Source: Valencia hispanica (lineage: Eukaryota; Chordata; Actinopteri; Cyprinodontiformes; Valenciidae). From it: DNA of 64,000 nucleotides. The notes below the pieces were generated by a model. That model was not told the origin of the DNA. It searched no databases and was given only the letters and a program-made list of their open reading frames with translations. The translations under genes and the position numbers were made by a program. Location: assembly GCA_963556495.2 (NCBI GenBank), contig OY747711.1, positions 39,304,914 to 39,368,913 on the forward strand, read 5' to 3'. The first letter of the stretch is position 1; each line of letters begins with the position of its first letter. Shown here one piece after another: positions 22,969 through 34,139 of this stretch.

Positions 22969-23598
22969 ATTTTTTACCATATTTGGCTTGCCTAGAAGAA
23001 CCAATGAGTGGCTTGCTGATTTTGACCAACAAATCATGTTTCTGCAATTTCTATCCAGTCATGGCGAGAAAAAGGTAGGGCTCTGCACTGCTTACAACCA
23101 AACTGATTACATTCACACTCTATCTGCAGCCACCACAGCCGCTACAAACCACGCCCCCAGGTGACTCAGGCACAACTGAAGCAACATGGCTGCTGCCGGC
23201 AGGTCTCTCAAAGCAGGAGAAATTCGTCATGGCAGCTCTTCAGAGGGCTTCTCCCTCGGCGTCAACCCCTGGAATGATGCTAAATTAAGCGTGTTTCCTT
23301 ATGTAGTTAGTTGTATACTTTTGGAAGTGCTAAAACATTATAATAAAGTTATTTTAGGTGTGTTAACATATGTATTGCAAAGGCTGCAAATTCAGATAGG
23401 AGGAGGTGCTGTACTCAAATTTAAAATGTAGTTAATCCTTTACTCATAAAAATAGTTAAAAGCATGTGCAGAAAGTATAACTGACTTTTGTCCGCTGTGG
23501 TATAAGTTTTGAGATTGATAAGTTTGCCTGAATTAAAGCTAAGCTAAGAATAGCAAGGGAAACGTTACCATAGCAACGCGTAGGCACACTAGACCCGG
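22969..23598. other. No clear gene; left flank of the large inverted repeat
   Basis: A short frame from ATG 23186 (MAAAGRSLKAGEIRHGSSSE) has no recognisable domain. CATAGCAACGCG lies near 23570. Nothing else is recognised. Confidence 0.35.
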
Positions 23599-24148
23599 TA
23601 AATCACCGCTGTGAAGTTAGTTTTAAGTTGGATATTCGACAGACATTCGTTCCATTAAAGCGGAGACTCCCTCCGACGTCTCACCGACAACTGCTCTCAT
23701 GGAGCGGATACATCGCAGCTGAAGACTCGCTCCTGAAGGTGGTGGTTTCGGTTAGGGACCATCAATAAATTTCCAGACATCCCAGAAAATAAGACAATAG
23801 GCCTACCTTTTAGATCTCCTGACAAAGTAACGCCCAAATATTGATGCGTTGTTGCTCGTCACCTGAGATACACGACACACCGATTTATTGATAAAAAAAA
23901 ATCATCTGTAATATTTATTATTAATTTTTAACTGTGATAGTGAGGGGTCTTCTTCAATAGCTTCCATGTCATGTGACTGAGTGACACCAAATAAACCTTA
24001 AAATGTCTTACTACATCTAAAGAACAAGACACACCAATTTATTTCCAATTTAAATGCATTTTACATTTTATATTAATATTTTACTGTAATATTTCAGGTT
24101 TTCCTTCAATAGCTTCCAGTTCATGTGACTGAGTGACACCAAATCAAG

Positions 24149-24163
24149 CTTAAAATGTCTTAA
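24149..24163. repeat. L2 target-site duplication (with 25953-25967)
   Basis: CTTAAAATGTCTTAA occurs on both sides of the minus-strand L2. It matches the array monomer and marks insertion after the array had formed. Confidence 0.7.
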
Positions 24164-25952
24164 TTCAAATTCAAATTCAATTGGCTGTGGGCAGGAAGGA
24201 TTTCCTGTAGCGGCCTGTATTGCAGCAAAACTGAAGAAGCCTCCGACTGAAGATGCTCTGTTGTTGTATGACTGTCTCGTGAAGAGGATGCTCAGGGTTG
24301 TCCATAATTTTTTTGATTTTATGAAGAATCCTTCTTTGCATTATCATCTCCAGATTTTCCACAGTTGTGCCAAGAACAGAACCAGCCTTCTTTATCAGGT
24401 TGTTTAGCCTTTTTAAATCCCTGGCTCTGATGCTGCTACCCCAACAGATGACGGCTGAAGAGATTACACTCTCCACAACAGACTTGTAGAAGATCTGCAG
24501 CATCTTGCTGCAAACCTTGAAGGACCTAAGCTTCCTCAAGAAGTACAGTCTGCTCTGTCCCTTCTTGTAGACGGCTTCACTGTTGCGCCTCCAGTCCAGT
24601 CTGTTGTCAAGGTGAACTCCGAGGTATTTATATTCCTCAACCACCTCCACTTCTTCTCCCATGATGGAAACAGTGTTTGACTTATACCTGTTTCTTCTGA
24701 AATCTACAATCATCTCCTTTGTTTTGTTCTCATTCAAGGTGAGACGATTGTTTCCACACCATGTCACAAAGCGGTCCACCAGCTCTCTGTATTCAGCTTC
24801 TTGTCCATCTCTGATACACCCGACAATTGCAGAGTCATCTGAGTATTTCTGCAGATGACAGGTCTCTGATTTGTACTGGAAGTCTGAGGTGTACAGAGTG
24901 AAAAATAATGGTGAGAGTACGGTCCCTTGTGGTGCTCCTCTGCTGCTGACCACCTGGTTTGACACACAATTCTTCAGTCTCACAAACTGTGGTCTGTTTG
25001 TCAGGTAGTCATTGATCCAGGCGATTGTTGAGGGCTCCACCTGTGTCTTCAGGAGTTTCTGATGAAGCAAATCAGGCAGAATTGTGTTAAATGAACTAGA
25101 GAAATCAAAGAACATGATCCTCACAGTGCTGCCTGCTTTGTCCAGATGACAGTGGGTCGGTTGAAGTGGGTGGATGATGGCATCTTCAACTCCAACTCCA
25201 CAGCGATAAGGAAACTGCAGTGGGTCCTGATACGTTCTTGTTTGCTTACTCAGGGGTGCCAACAGGAGTCTCTCCAGGACCTTCATGATGTGGGATGTCA
25301 GGGCAACGGGTCTATAGTCATTGATGACTGACGGGTGAGTTCTCTTTGGGTACTGGAACAAGGCAGGATGTCTTCCACAACACTGGAACCTTCTCCTGAG
25401 TTAGGCTAAGGTTGAAGATGTGCTGCAGAATCCCACAGAGCTGCTCAGCACAGGCCTTCAGGACTCTGGGGCTGACACCATCTGGACCTGCAGCCTTGTT
25501 CCGGTTCAGTTTCTCCAGCTGCCTCTTCACCTGACTTTTGGAGACAGACAAGTGGGAGGGGGAGGCAAAGGGGGTAGCAGCATTTCCTGACTTGGTTGAA
25601 GTCAAACTTGTGGAATTAGAAGAGTCCATGGCTGAGGTGAAGGATAAAACATCCGAGGTGTAACAGGAAAACTGTTGATCAGAGGAGAGTGGGATGTCTG
25701 TTTGGCTGGGAACAGGAGAGGGGGATGCTGAGCTAGTTCCTGAACTGAACCTGTTGAATATGTTCAGTTCATTGGCTCTGTCCAGACTTCCATCTATCCA
25801 ATCCTTCCTGTCCTTAAAACCTGTGATCTTTCTCATTCCTGACCAGACATCTCGGATATTGTTCCTCTGTAGTTTGTTCTCCAGCTTCTTCCTGTATGCC
25901 TCCTTGCTGTCTCTGATCTTGACCTTAAGTTGCTTCTGTATACTCCTCAATA
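24164..25952 (-). mobile_element. L2-type LINE, copy 2, 5'-truncated
   Basis: A minus-strand copy of the element at 6430-9328, truncated at 25952 and ending in TTCAAATTCAAATTCAA at 24164-24180. It is flanked by the 15 bp duplication CTTAAAATGTCTTAA. About 100 bp of the 3' UTR present in copy 1 is missing just before the tail. Confidence 0.85.
24177..25950 (-). pseudogene. L2 reverse transcriptase, frameshifted
   Basis: The upstream frame (25950 to 25318) covers the linker and start of the reverse transcriptase, including KLNRNKAAGPDGVSPRVLK, and ends at a stop after VPVPKENSPVSHQ. One extra base near 25345 relative to copy 1 shifts the frame. The second frame (25361 to 24177) carries HPSVINDYRPVALTSHIMKV, GAPQGTVLSPLFFTLY, the catalytic YSDD and the C-terminal region up to the PTAN end. 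The endonuclease is lost by truncation. It retains the RPVALTS and LLLAPL residues deleted in copy 1. Confidence 0.85.
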
Positions 25953-27199
25953 CTTAAAATGTCTTAATACATCTAAATAACCAGAGACAACAATTTATTT
26001 CCAAATTGAATGCATTTTACATTTTATATTATTTTACTGTAATATTTCAGGTTTTTCTTCAATAGCTTCCAGTTCATGTGACTGAGTGACACCAAATCAA
26101 CCTTAAAATGTCTCATTATATCTAAATACCCAGACACAACAATTTATTTCCAATTTGAATGCATATTACAATTTATATTAATATTTTACTTTAACATTTC
26201 AGGTTTTTCTTCAATAGCTTCCAGTTCATGTGACTAAGTGACACCAAATCAAGCTTAAAATGTCTTAATACATCTAAATACCCAGACACAATAATTTATT
26301 TCCAATTTGAATGCATTTTACATTTTATATTAATATTTTACTGTAATATTTCAGGTTTTCCTTCAATAGCTTCCAGTTCATGTGACTGAGTGACACCAAA
26401 TCAACCTTAAAATGTCTCATTACATCTAACTACCCAGACACAACAATTTATTTCCAATTTGAATGCATTTTACATTTTATATTAATATTTTACTGTAATA
26501 TTTCAGGTTTTCCTTCAATAGCTTCCAGTTCATGTGACTGAGTGACACCAAATCAACCTTAAAATGTCTCATTACATCTAACTACCCAGACACAACAATT
26601 TATTTCCAATTTGAATGCATATTACATGTTATATTAATATTTTACTGTAACATTTCAGGTTTTTCTTCAATAGCTTCCAGTTCATGTGACAAGGTGACAC
26701 CAAATCAATCTTAAAATGTTTTAATACATCTAAAGAACAAGACACGCCAATTTATTTAAAATTTTAATGCATATCATATTTTATATCAATATTTTACTGT
26801 AATATTTCATGTTTTTATTCAATAGCTTCCAGGTTATGTAACCAAATGACTCAAAATATGTTCCCAGTTGTCCTAGGATATTAGACCAGTGAGACACAAG
26901 AGTTTTTAACACATATTTTACAATGTCATATTTTATATGAATATTTCTATGGAATATTATGGATTTTTCTTCAATAGCTTCCAGGATACGTAACCAAATG
27001 ACTCAAAATTTCTTCCAAGTTGTGCCAAGATATAAGACCAGTGAGACACAACAGTTCACATTTTTTTTACAATCTCACATTTTATATGAATGTTTTTATG
27101 GAAAATTATTAATTTTTCTTCAATATCTTCCAGGTTATGTAACCAAATGACTCAAAATCTGCTCCCAGTTGTCCTAGGATATTAGACCAGTGAGACACA

Positions 27200-27516
27200 T
27201 CCGGAGGGGGCTCATAGTAGAGCCGCTGCTCCTCCACATCATGAGGAGTCAGTTGAGGTGGCTCGGGGATCTGGTCAGGATGCCTCCTGGACGCCTCCCT
27301 GGTGAGGTGTTTCAGGCACGTCACACCGGTAGGAGACCCAGGGGAAGACCCAGGACACGCTGGAGGGACTATGTTTCTCGGCTGGCCTGGGAACGCCTTG
27401 GCATTCCTCCCGAGGAGCTGGTCCAAGTGGCAGTGGAAAGGGAAGTCTGGGTCTCTTTGCTTCTGCTTCTGCCCATATGACCCGACCCCGGATAAGCGGA
27501 AGAAGATGGATGGATG
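27200..27516 (+). mobile_element. Rex3-type LINE 3' fragment, left arm
   Basis: Encodes the RTE/Rex3 C-terminal end, with LRWLGDLVRMPPGRLPGEVF and RRPRGRPRTRWRDYVSRLAW, and ends in a GATGGATG tail. It starts at ATCCGGAGGGGG directly after GACCAGTGAGACAC of a monomer. The same junction occurs in the right arm. Confidence 0.85.
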
Positions 27517-28260
27517 GATCTCATATTTTATATAAATGTTTTTATGGAAAATTTTAAATTTTTCTTCAATGGCTTCCAGGTCATGTGACCAAGTGACACC
27601 AAATCAATGTTAGAATGTCCTATTACATCTAGAGGACAGGACACACCAATTTATAATCTGTTTTTTTATGCATCTTTCATTCATTCCACATGAAACTGTG
27701 TTGTGGTTTGTGCGTTTTAAGCATTAACGCTAAACTGTATCTTTACTGTTTACAATTTCTCACAGTTTCACTCAGTTTGTCCACTGCACTTTTTTGCGTA
27801 ATGGCCATTTCCAAATTCCAGTCTTTGCACTTTCATATAGTCTTTTCCATATTCAGACACTGTGCATGGAACCATCTTTCACAGCTATCACATTGGATCT
27901 GTCAAAAGTAAAGATAAATAACAAAAAATTTCAAAAAACTTTATTCATGATGTTTAATTACTTCTCACCTGGCCTCACAATTAGCTTTAGACCTTCTCAG
28001 ATATATTAGTGTAAAATTGTGTAATAGTGTAAAAATCAACAAGACCTCACCCATTCTGTTATCGAATGCCCAGATGCAGGAGGTTTAAAGGCAGCACACA
28101 TTACACAACAGTTGTTCTCATCAAACACTGAAAAAAAACTGAAAACAGGATGTTTGGGTGGTGCAACAAAGATGTAAAATATAAGAGATTGGTAAATAGT
28201 TTAGATGGATAGGAGATGCACTGATGGCAGTATTGTGTTTTTGGTAAGCTGTAAAGGTAC
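27517..28260. other. Spacer: partial monomer then unique AT-rich DNA
   Basis: One more monomer-like unit (TTCAATGGCTTCCAGG near 27566) lies at 27517-27650. Unrecognised sequence without a convincing gene follows. Confidence 0.4.
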
Positions 28261-28261
28261 C

Positions 28262-28450
28262 CGGGGTCTCATTTATAAACGTTGCGTAAGCACAGAACGG
28301 GGCCTGAAACTGGCGTACGCCACTTTCAAAGCAAAAGTTGTGATTTATAAAAAACAGACTTGACGGGAAAATGTGCGCACCTGTACGCCAACTCTGACCC
28401 GTGCGTACGGACATTTTGGAGACGGGGGGGAATCGACGACGCAGTTGGTG
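28262..28450. repeat. Possible Harbinger-type terminus
   Basis: GGGGTCTCATTTATAAACG followed by TTGCGTAAGCAC, GGCGTACGCCAC and GTGCGTACGG resembles termini of GTACGC-rich fish Harbinger elements, from memory. It lies downstream of the minus-strand Myb-like gene. A matching opposite end was not found within the spacer. Confidence 0.35.
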
Positions 28451-28823
28451 AGGTGGTGAACTGCAGCCAGACTGCATATTACTCCTCTCACACATATCAT
28501 TTCACCACATTAATTATGGATTCATGTTATTATAAACATCCAAACCAGCAATGATATCTAAATTGTAGCTTTGCAGTGAGCTATAGCTCTTCTAAAAACA
28601 TTTTTCAATATTAAAATAAATACATAAAATGTATCTCAAAACCTTAAACTCGGATAAAAGGGCCAGGACTGTATGCCAATTAATAAATTTAATCATCTGT
28701 ACCATATTTCATTGATTGGCACGTTCGTTGTGCCAAGGAAGGAAGCAATCAGTCTTACTGCTGCCAATAGAAATACCCCAACTACTTTCAAGCGTAATAT
28801 TTGAGATCGATGCACTGGAGTTG

Positions 28824-29514
28824 CTAGAAGATTTTGCAAATGGAAGAATCAGCCTCCTCATCCTCGCCACCTACCGACTGTGGAAGAGCTGAAAAGACAC
28901 AGCATATTAGTCTGTCTCCTTAAAATATGCTCAAATTTGTTAACGTAGCCACGTAATAAAATATATACAAAAGGTGCTTTACCGGGTTCATCTGTCGTTT
29001 CTGCCAGGTCGGTGTCGCCCTCCTTCTCTGACACAACACCGTACACGCTTGATGTTCCCATGATACTTGCCATCTTCCTGTCCAGTGGTGTCAGCACCGG
29101 GTGTACACGTACCCCCTCCAGTAGCAGACCCACTCTGGCGGTGGGAGGCAAGTTTTTTTTTGCCTTGACTTTGAGGTCCGACCACTTTTTTTTTATTTTG
29201 GGTACCGTCCTGTCAGTTGCACTGACAGTCTGCACTGCAGACGCCACATGCTGCCACTCGCAGTTCTTCCTTTTATTTGTGACACCACTGCTGTGTCCAC
29301 CAAATAAAATGTCTCTTCTAGCCTCCACTTCACCCACTAGCACTTCAATCTCCATCTCTGTAAAGTTTCTCTTCTTGGTTTTTTTTGTTGTTGCCCCTGA
29401 TCCCTCAAGGATTTCGAGGGCCAACTCTCTTCTCACTGTTTTCATAGCCCTTTTTGAAGTCTCGAATTTAGCCTCTGGCATTAATGGAAAAGCCTCCATC
29501 AAGACTTTTGCCAT
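28824..29514 (-). CDS. Myb/SANT-like DNA-binding protein, two exons, 198 aa
   Basis: Exon 1 runs 29514 to 28983 and exon 2 runs 28888 to 28824. The donor GTAAAG follows CCCG, and the acceptor is TTTTCAG. Joined, they keep frame and end ...SSICKIF-stop (597 nt in total). Residues about 45-120 form a Myb/SANT-like domain of the Harbinger/NAIF1 type: NFTEMEIEVLVGEVEARRD, CEWQHVASAVQTVS, then VPKIKKKWSDLKVKAKK, with the expected Trp pair. The C-terminal third is acidic. Such proteins help PIF/Harbinger transposases bind DNA and enter the nucleus, and some are host genes. No transposase frame is nearby. The frame is intact while neighbouring elements are broken. It could be a relict element gene or a domesticated one. 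Confidence 0.7.
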
Positions 29515-29519
29515 CTAAA

Positions 29520-31117
29520 CAAAAATTATAGTGACTTTTTTGTTTTTCACTGCAGAGTATGGCAACAAGTACTATCATATAAAACATGGAAACAATTTGC
29601 GAGATAAAGATACAGCTCAATGCAATCAATTCTTGAAAGAATTTTTATTATTTTTAGACAGAGCATAAATAAACTTTACAAAAATAAATTTTTTAAAGTG
29701 CATCTTGCATATAAATCGGACAAAAATAAAAGAACTGGTGAAACTACATATTGGTACTGAAAAAAATGACTATTATTACACATTTTATAAATTGTAAATT
29801 ATTTCAAGTTACTGATTTTCTTTTCCCGTTAACGTTCCAAGGGCCCGTGGGTGGGCCCAGCCCATTTCTTAGTTTAAATCCACCGATTTTCTGACTTCTA
29901 ACTTTAATGAACCTATACATATTTTATATCATTGGAAAGCTAAGAGTCTTGTGATTCCAATTATGCCTGGCGTTTAAGGATACAATCATAACTGAAGACA
30001 CAGTGAGCGCTTTTCCCAACACCAACGTTCTCCTGATGGAGGTGTAAAAATATGGAACTCACCACTTTGTAGTCCAATAAACGTGACAAAACCGATCCAT
30101 TTCGAACAAAAATTGTCTTTTTTACATCGTTGAGGGTCCGATTAAAGTCCTCCGATAAAGTGATTAGTCCAGGACAAGAGCAAAACCAATAAAAATGTCG
30201 CTCCCGAAATGTCTATGGCCATTTTTGTAGTCTTTACGGCTTTGTTTCCAATTCCTTCGCTTCCACTTCCGCCTACAACGGTCACTGAGCATGCCCAGAA
30301 AAAGGAAAAAAAAAAAATCATCCGGTTTATTGGTTACGTAGGGTACATCTCCAACCAATGGCGCATGGATGGAAAGTCACGTTATGGTAAGTAACTTGAA
30401 CCAATCGCGGTCCAGAACTCTGATGATTCAAGCATTGAATAGCCAATATAATGCTGTAAACGCAGATATATAACTTGACCGGGCGGACTAAAATGTCTTA
30501 TTCATGAAGAGATTAAGCACAGTGCGTACCAGTAACATACTGTTTCAGCACCATGTCCAAACACCCTTTATAATCAAAATACAGCATTGAAGGAAGCCGT
30601 GGAGCTTTATATGGTAAGATGAAGTTATGATTCTGATGATATTTTTAATTCAGGGAGGACTACGGCATTTACCCAGGAGATGGCGCATATGGCACACTTT
30701 TGACCACCTTTGACCTGTAGTTATAAAAATGTGTGCAGAACACTCATTTTTTGGTTTATTGCTGTCAAATTTGGTGTGGATGAAGGTAATACTTCAGGCT
30801 TGAGATCCACAGTGTGTTTTAGGTCACCACCTCTTTTTAAAGCCATTTTTACAGCATGTATTTATATAAAATAAGTAATCGGACACAAAAAAAATTTTTT
30901 TTCAGAGTATTAAAATTCATATTGCTTGGTAACAATAGCATTCAGAGATAACACAGTTCTGGGATAAATTTTAGAGTGTTTGCTTTCCAAAGAGACCCCA
31001 GCCATGTCTCTACTCAAAATGGTTCAAGAACAGCTTTAAGTTAATTTTGGGTATGCGTTTAAAAAAAATGTTGGGCGGAAATTGCAGGAATTGACTTCCT
31101 TAAATATTGTTAGGGTA
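29520..31117. other. Spacer upstream of Myb-like gene, promoter-like part at 30170-30520
   Basis: CCAAT-type boxes occur at about 30185 (ACCAATAAA), 30354 (ACCAATGGCG), 30399 (ACCAATCGCG) and 30440 (GCCAATATA). A TATATAAC lies near 30466 and a possible donor GTAAGA near 30613. These could form a plus-strand promoter and first exon, but no open frame of size follows. The rest is unrecognised. Confidence 0.3.
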
Positions 31118-31465
31118 TTCATCCATCCATCCAGCCATCCATCCATCTTCTTCCGCTTATCCGGGGTCGGGTCATATGGGCAGCAACAGAAGCAAAGAGA
31201 CCCAGACTTCCCTCTCCCCAGCCACTTGGACCAGCTCCTCGGGAAGAATCCCAAGGCGTTCCCAGGCCAGCCGAGAAACATAGTCCCTCCAGCGTGTCCT
31301 GGGTCTTCCCCTGGGCCTCCTCCCGGTGAGACGTGCCTGAAACACCTCACCAGGGAGGCGTCCAGGAGGCATCCTGACCAGATGCCCGAGCCACCTCAAC
31401 TGACTCCTCTCGATGTGGAGGAGCAGCAGCTCTACTCTGAGCCCCCTCCGGATGTGTCTCACTAG
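31118..31465 (-). mobile_element. Rex3-type LINE 3' fragment, right arm
   Basis: Mirror copy of 27200-27516: the same C-terminal coding (LRWLGHLVRMPPGRLPGEVF), the same truncation point at ATCCGGAGGGGG and the same junction to a GTGAGACAC monomer end. The GATGGATG tail lies at 31118-31145. Confidence 0.85.
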
Positions 31466-32924
31466 TCTGATATACTGGGACCACTGGGAAGAAATTTTTA
31501 GTCATTTGGTTACGTAACCTGGAAGCTATCGAAGAAAAAACATGAAATATTACAGTAAAATATTAATATAAAATGTAATATGCATTTTAATTGGAAATAA
31601 ATTGGTGTGTCTTGTTCTTTAGATGTATTAAGACATTTTAAGATTGATTTGGTGTCACCTTGTCACATGAACCGGAAGCTATTGAAGAAAAACCTGAAAT
31701 ATTACAGTAAAATATTAATATAAAATATTATTTGCATTCAAATTGGAAATAAATTGTTGTGTCTGGGTATTTAGATGTAGTAAGACATTTTAAGGTTGAT
31801 TTGGTGTCACTCAGTCACATGACCTGGAAGCCATTGAAAGAAAACCTGAAATATTACAGTAAAATATTAATATAAAATATTATTTGCATTCAAATCGGAA
31901 ATAAATTGTGGTGTCTGGTTATTTAGATGTAAGACATTTTAAGCTTGATTTGGTGTCACTCAGTCACATGACATGGAAGCTATTGAAAGAAAACCTGAAA
32001 TATTACAGTAAAATATTAATATAAAATGTAAAATGCATTCAAATTGGAAATAAATTGGTGTGTCTTGTTCTTTAGATGTAGTAAGACATTTTAAGGTTGC
32101 TTTGGTGTCACTCAGTCACATGACATGGAAGCTATTGAAAGAAAACCTGAAATATTACAGTAAAATATTAATATAAAATATTATTTGCATTCAAATCGGA
32201 AATAAATTGTTGTATCTGGTTATTTAGATGTAGTAAGACATTTTAAGATTGATTTGGTGTCACTCAGTCACATGACCTGGAAGCCATTGAAAGAAAACCT
32301 GAAATATTACAGTAAAATATTGATATAAAATATTATGTGCATTCAAATTGGAAATAAATTGTTGTGTCTGGTTATTTAGATGTAGTAAGCCATTTTAAGG
32401 TTGATTTGGTGTCACCTTGTCACATGAACTGGAAGCTATTGAAGGAAAACCTGAAATATTACAGTAAAATATTAATATAAAATGTAAAATGCATTCAAAT
32501 TGAAAATAAATTGGTGTGTCTTGTTCTTTAGATGTAGTAAGACATTTTAAGGTTGATTTGGTGTCACTCAGTCACATGAACTGGAAGCTATTGAAGAAAA
32601 ACCTGAAAAATTACAGTAAAATATTAATATAAACTATTATGTGATTTCAAATTGGAAATAAATTGTTGTGTCTGGTTATTTAGATGTAGTAAGACATTTT
32701 AAGATTGATTTGGTGTTACTCAGTCACATAACCTGGAAGCTATTGAAGAAAAACATGAAATATTACAGTGAAATATTAATATAAAATATGATTTAAATTT
32801 AAATTGGAAATAAATTGGTGTGTCTTGTTCTTTAGATGTATTAAGACATTTTAAGATTGATTTGGTGTCACTCAGTCACATGACGTGGAAGCTATTGAAG
32901 AAGACCCCTCACTATTACAGTTAA
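31466..32924 (-). repeat. 152 bp tandem array, right arm
   Basis: About ten monomers in reverse orientation to the left arm. The anchor GGAAGCTATTGAAGAAAA recurs near 31522, 31674, 31828, 31978, 32128, 32280, 32434, 32585, 32736 and 32889. The two arms differ in monomer detail, with no L2 here. Confidence 0.85.
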
Positions 32925-33248
32925 AAATTAATAAGAAATATTATATCTGATTTTTTTAAATCAATAAATCGGTGTGTCGTGTATCTCAGGTGTCGAGCAA
33001 CAACGCATCAATATTTGGGTGTTACTTTGTCAGGAGATCTCAAAGGTATTGTCTTATTTTCTAGGATGTCTGGAAATTTATTGATGGTCCCTAACCGAAA
33101 CCACCGCCTCCAGGAGCGAGTCTTCAGCTGCGATGTATCCGCTCCATGAGAGCAGTTGTCGGTGAGACGTCGGAGGGAGTCTCCGCTTTAATGGAACGAA
33201 TGTCCGTCGAATATCCAACTTAAAACTAACTTCACCGCGGTTGATAAA

Positions 33249-34139
33249 TCTCTGTTACGGAGTAACGTGAGGTTACAGACTTAAGTACATTCTTTATGTT
33301 TTGTTAGAAATCTAATTTGGTAAACGTGAGATCTGCTAATGTTAAAACATGCAGATGCCCAGATCACACAACATCCACGTTTTGCCCTGTTGTGTTGTAG
33401 CAGGCTAAACTAAAATCAACTAAAGATGGATGCAACCATGTTCAAACAACTTCTTCTTCCAATTTAATCTTAAGTATAGACTTTTAACTGTGTTTGAATC
33501 CATATTTCAGAAATCATAGATACTGCTATGGGCAGAACTTTATGTAATCAGAAACAGAATTTGAATAACCGCTTTTAAAAACAGAATCTGAATATATCTA
33601 ACTTGAAAACGCTTTTGTCATTTGCATAGACATATTTTAATAGAGTTCTTGAAAATCATCTCTCACAAGCAAGCTCATCTGGCAGTCCCACAATGCTTTA
33701 TGTACTAACACCTAATTGAAGCTAATTTTGATTTATGCTAATTCAACTTTTTGTCATATGTTTTAGGGGCCAAAGAGAGGACGGCTTCTTCTAGAAGAAA
33801 TGCTCACCTCCTCATTGGAGTAAAGAATTTCCCCACTGTAGCATGGAGGTAGAATCAATCTAGCTATTCACCTTGTGCTTGTAGTGCAGTTTTAACCTTC
33901 AAACACCACAGAACCTGTGATCTCGGTATATTTTAGTTCCTCCCGTGTCGTAAAAACTAGTCTTGCTTTCACAGATTAACACAATTGCCTCTTTCCCCTC
34001 TTCGCTTGTTTTCTGTCCCTGTTTTTAGTAAAATTTCTGAGAATATTAGCCTGCAGGAAAATGTCACCAAAACCAAAATACCTGATTTAAAAAAAAAATA
34101 TTCCATGCACATGTGTGATAGATATATATTTAACTGCTC
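33249..34139. other. Flanking non-coding DNA with one candidate exon
   Basis: Unique AT-rich sequence between the large inverted repeat and the LTR element. It contains the candidate exon described separately at 33767-33848. Confidence 0.4.
33767..33848 (+). other. Candidate internal exon
   Basis: Bounded by acceptor-like CATATGTTTTAG and donor GTAGAA, open as AKERTASSRRNAHLLIGVK then NFPTVAW. Its end phase (2 nt) matches the start phase (1 nt) of a candidate exon at 40688-40752. The product is unknown. Confidence 0.25.

Larger units (their letters stand above)
23936..27199 (+). repeat. 152 bp tandem array, left arm
   Basis: About ten monomers. Each contains TTCAATAGCTTCCAG, then ATGTGACTGAGTGACACC, AAAATGTCT, a CAATTTATTTCC box and ATTTTACTGTAATATTTCAG. 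The TTCAATAGCTTCCAG anchors fall near 23956 and 24106, then, after the L2, near 26054, 26210, 26362, 26514, 26667, 26818, 26972 and 27118, a spacing of about 150-155 bp. The last two or three monomers toward the centre are more diverged (AACCAAATGACTCAAAAT). Confidence 0.85.
23603..33244. mobile_element. 9.6 kb inverted-repeat structure with satellite arms
   Basis: The outer ends are about 320 bp inverted repeats: 23603-23935 pairs with 32925-33244 through long near-identical runs such as AAGCGGAGACTCCCTCCGAC and its complement. TAAA flanks both sides (23599-23602 and 33245-33248). Inside each end is an array of a roughly 152 bp monomer in opposite orientation, then a Rex3 3' fragment. The spacer of about 3.6 kb (27517-31117) holds a Myb/SANT-like gene. 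An L2 copy (24164-25952) is a later insertion in the left arm only. No transposase was found. It may be a composite or fold-back DNA transposon, or an inverted duplication. No family is assigned. Confidence 0.75.

Noticed and set aside
23936..27199. CRISPR-like direct repeats
   Set aside because: The whole 152 bp monomer repeats with no unique spacers, and the sequence is vertebrate.
29012..29518. Plus-strand 168-residue frame
   Set aside because: Antisense shadow of the Myb/SANT-like exon 1, which has domain motifs and splice sites.
28262..31000. A complete Harbinger element in the spacer, using GGGGTCTC near 28265 and AGAGACCCC near 30990 as TIRs
   Set aside because: The match is only about 8 bp, with no TAA-type duplication.
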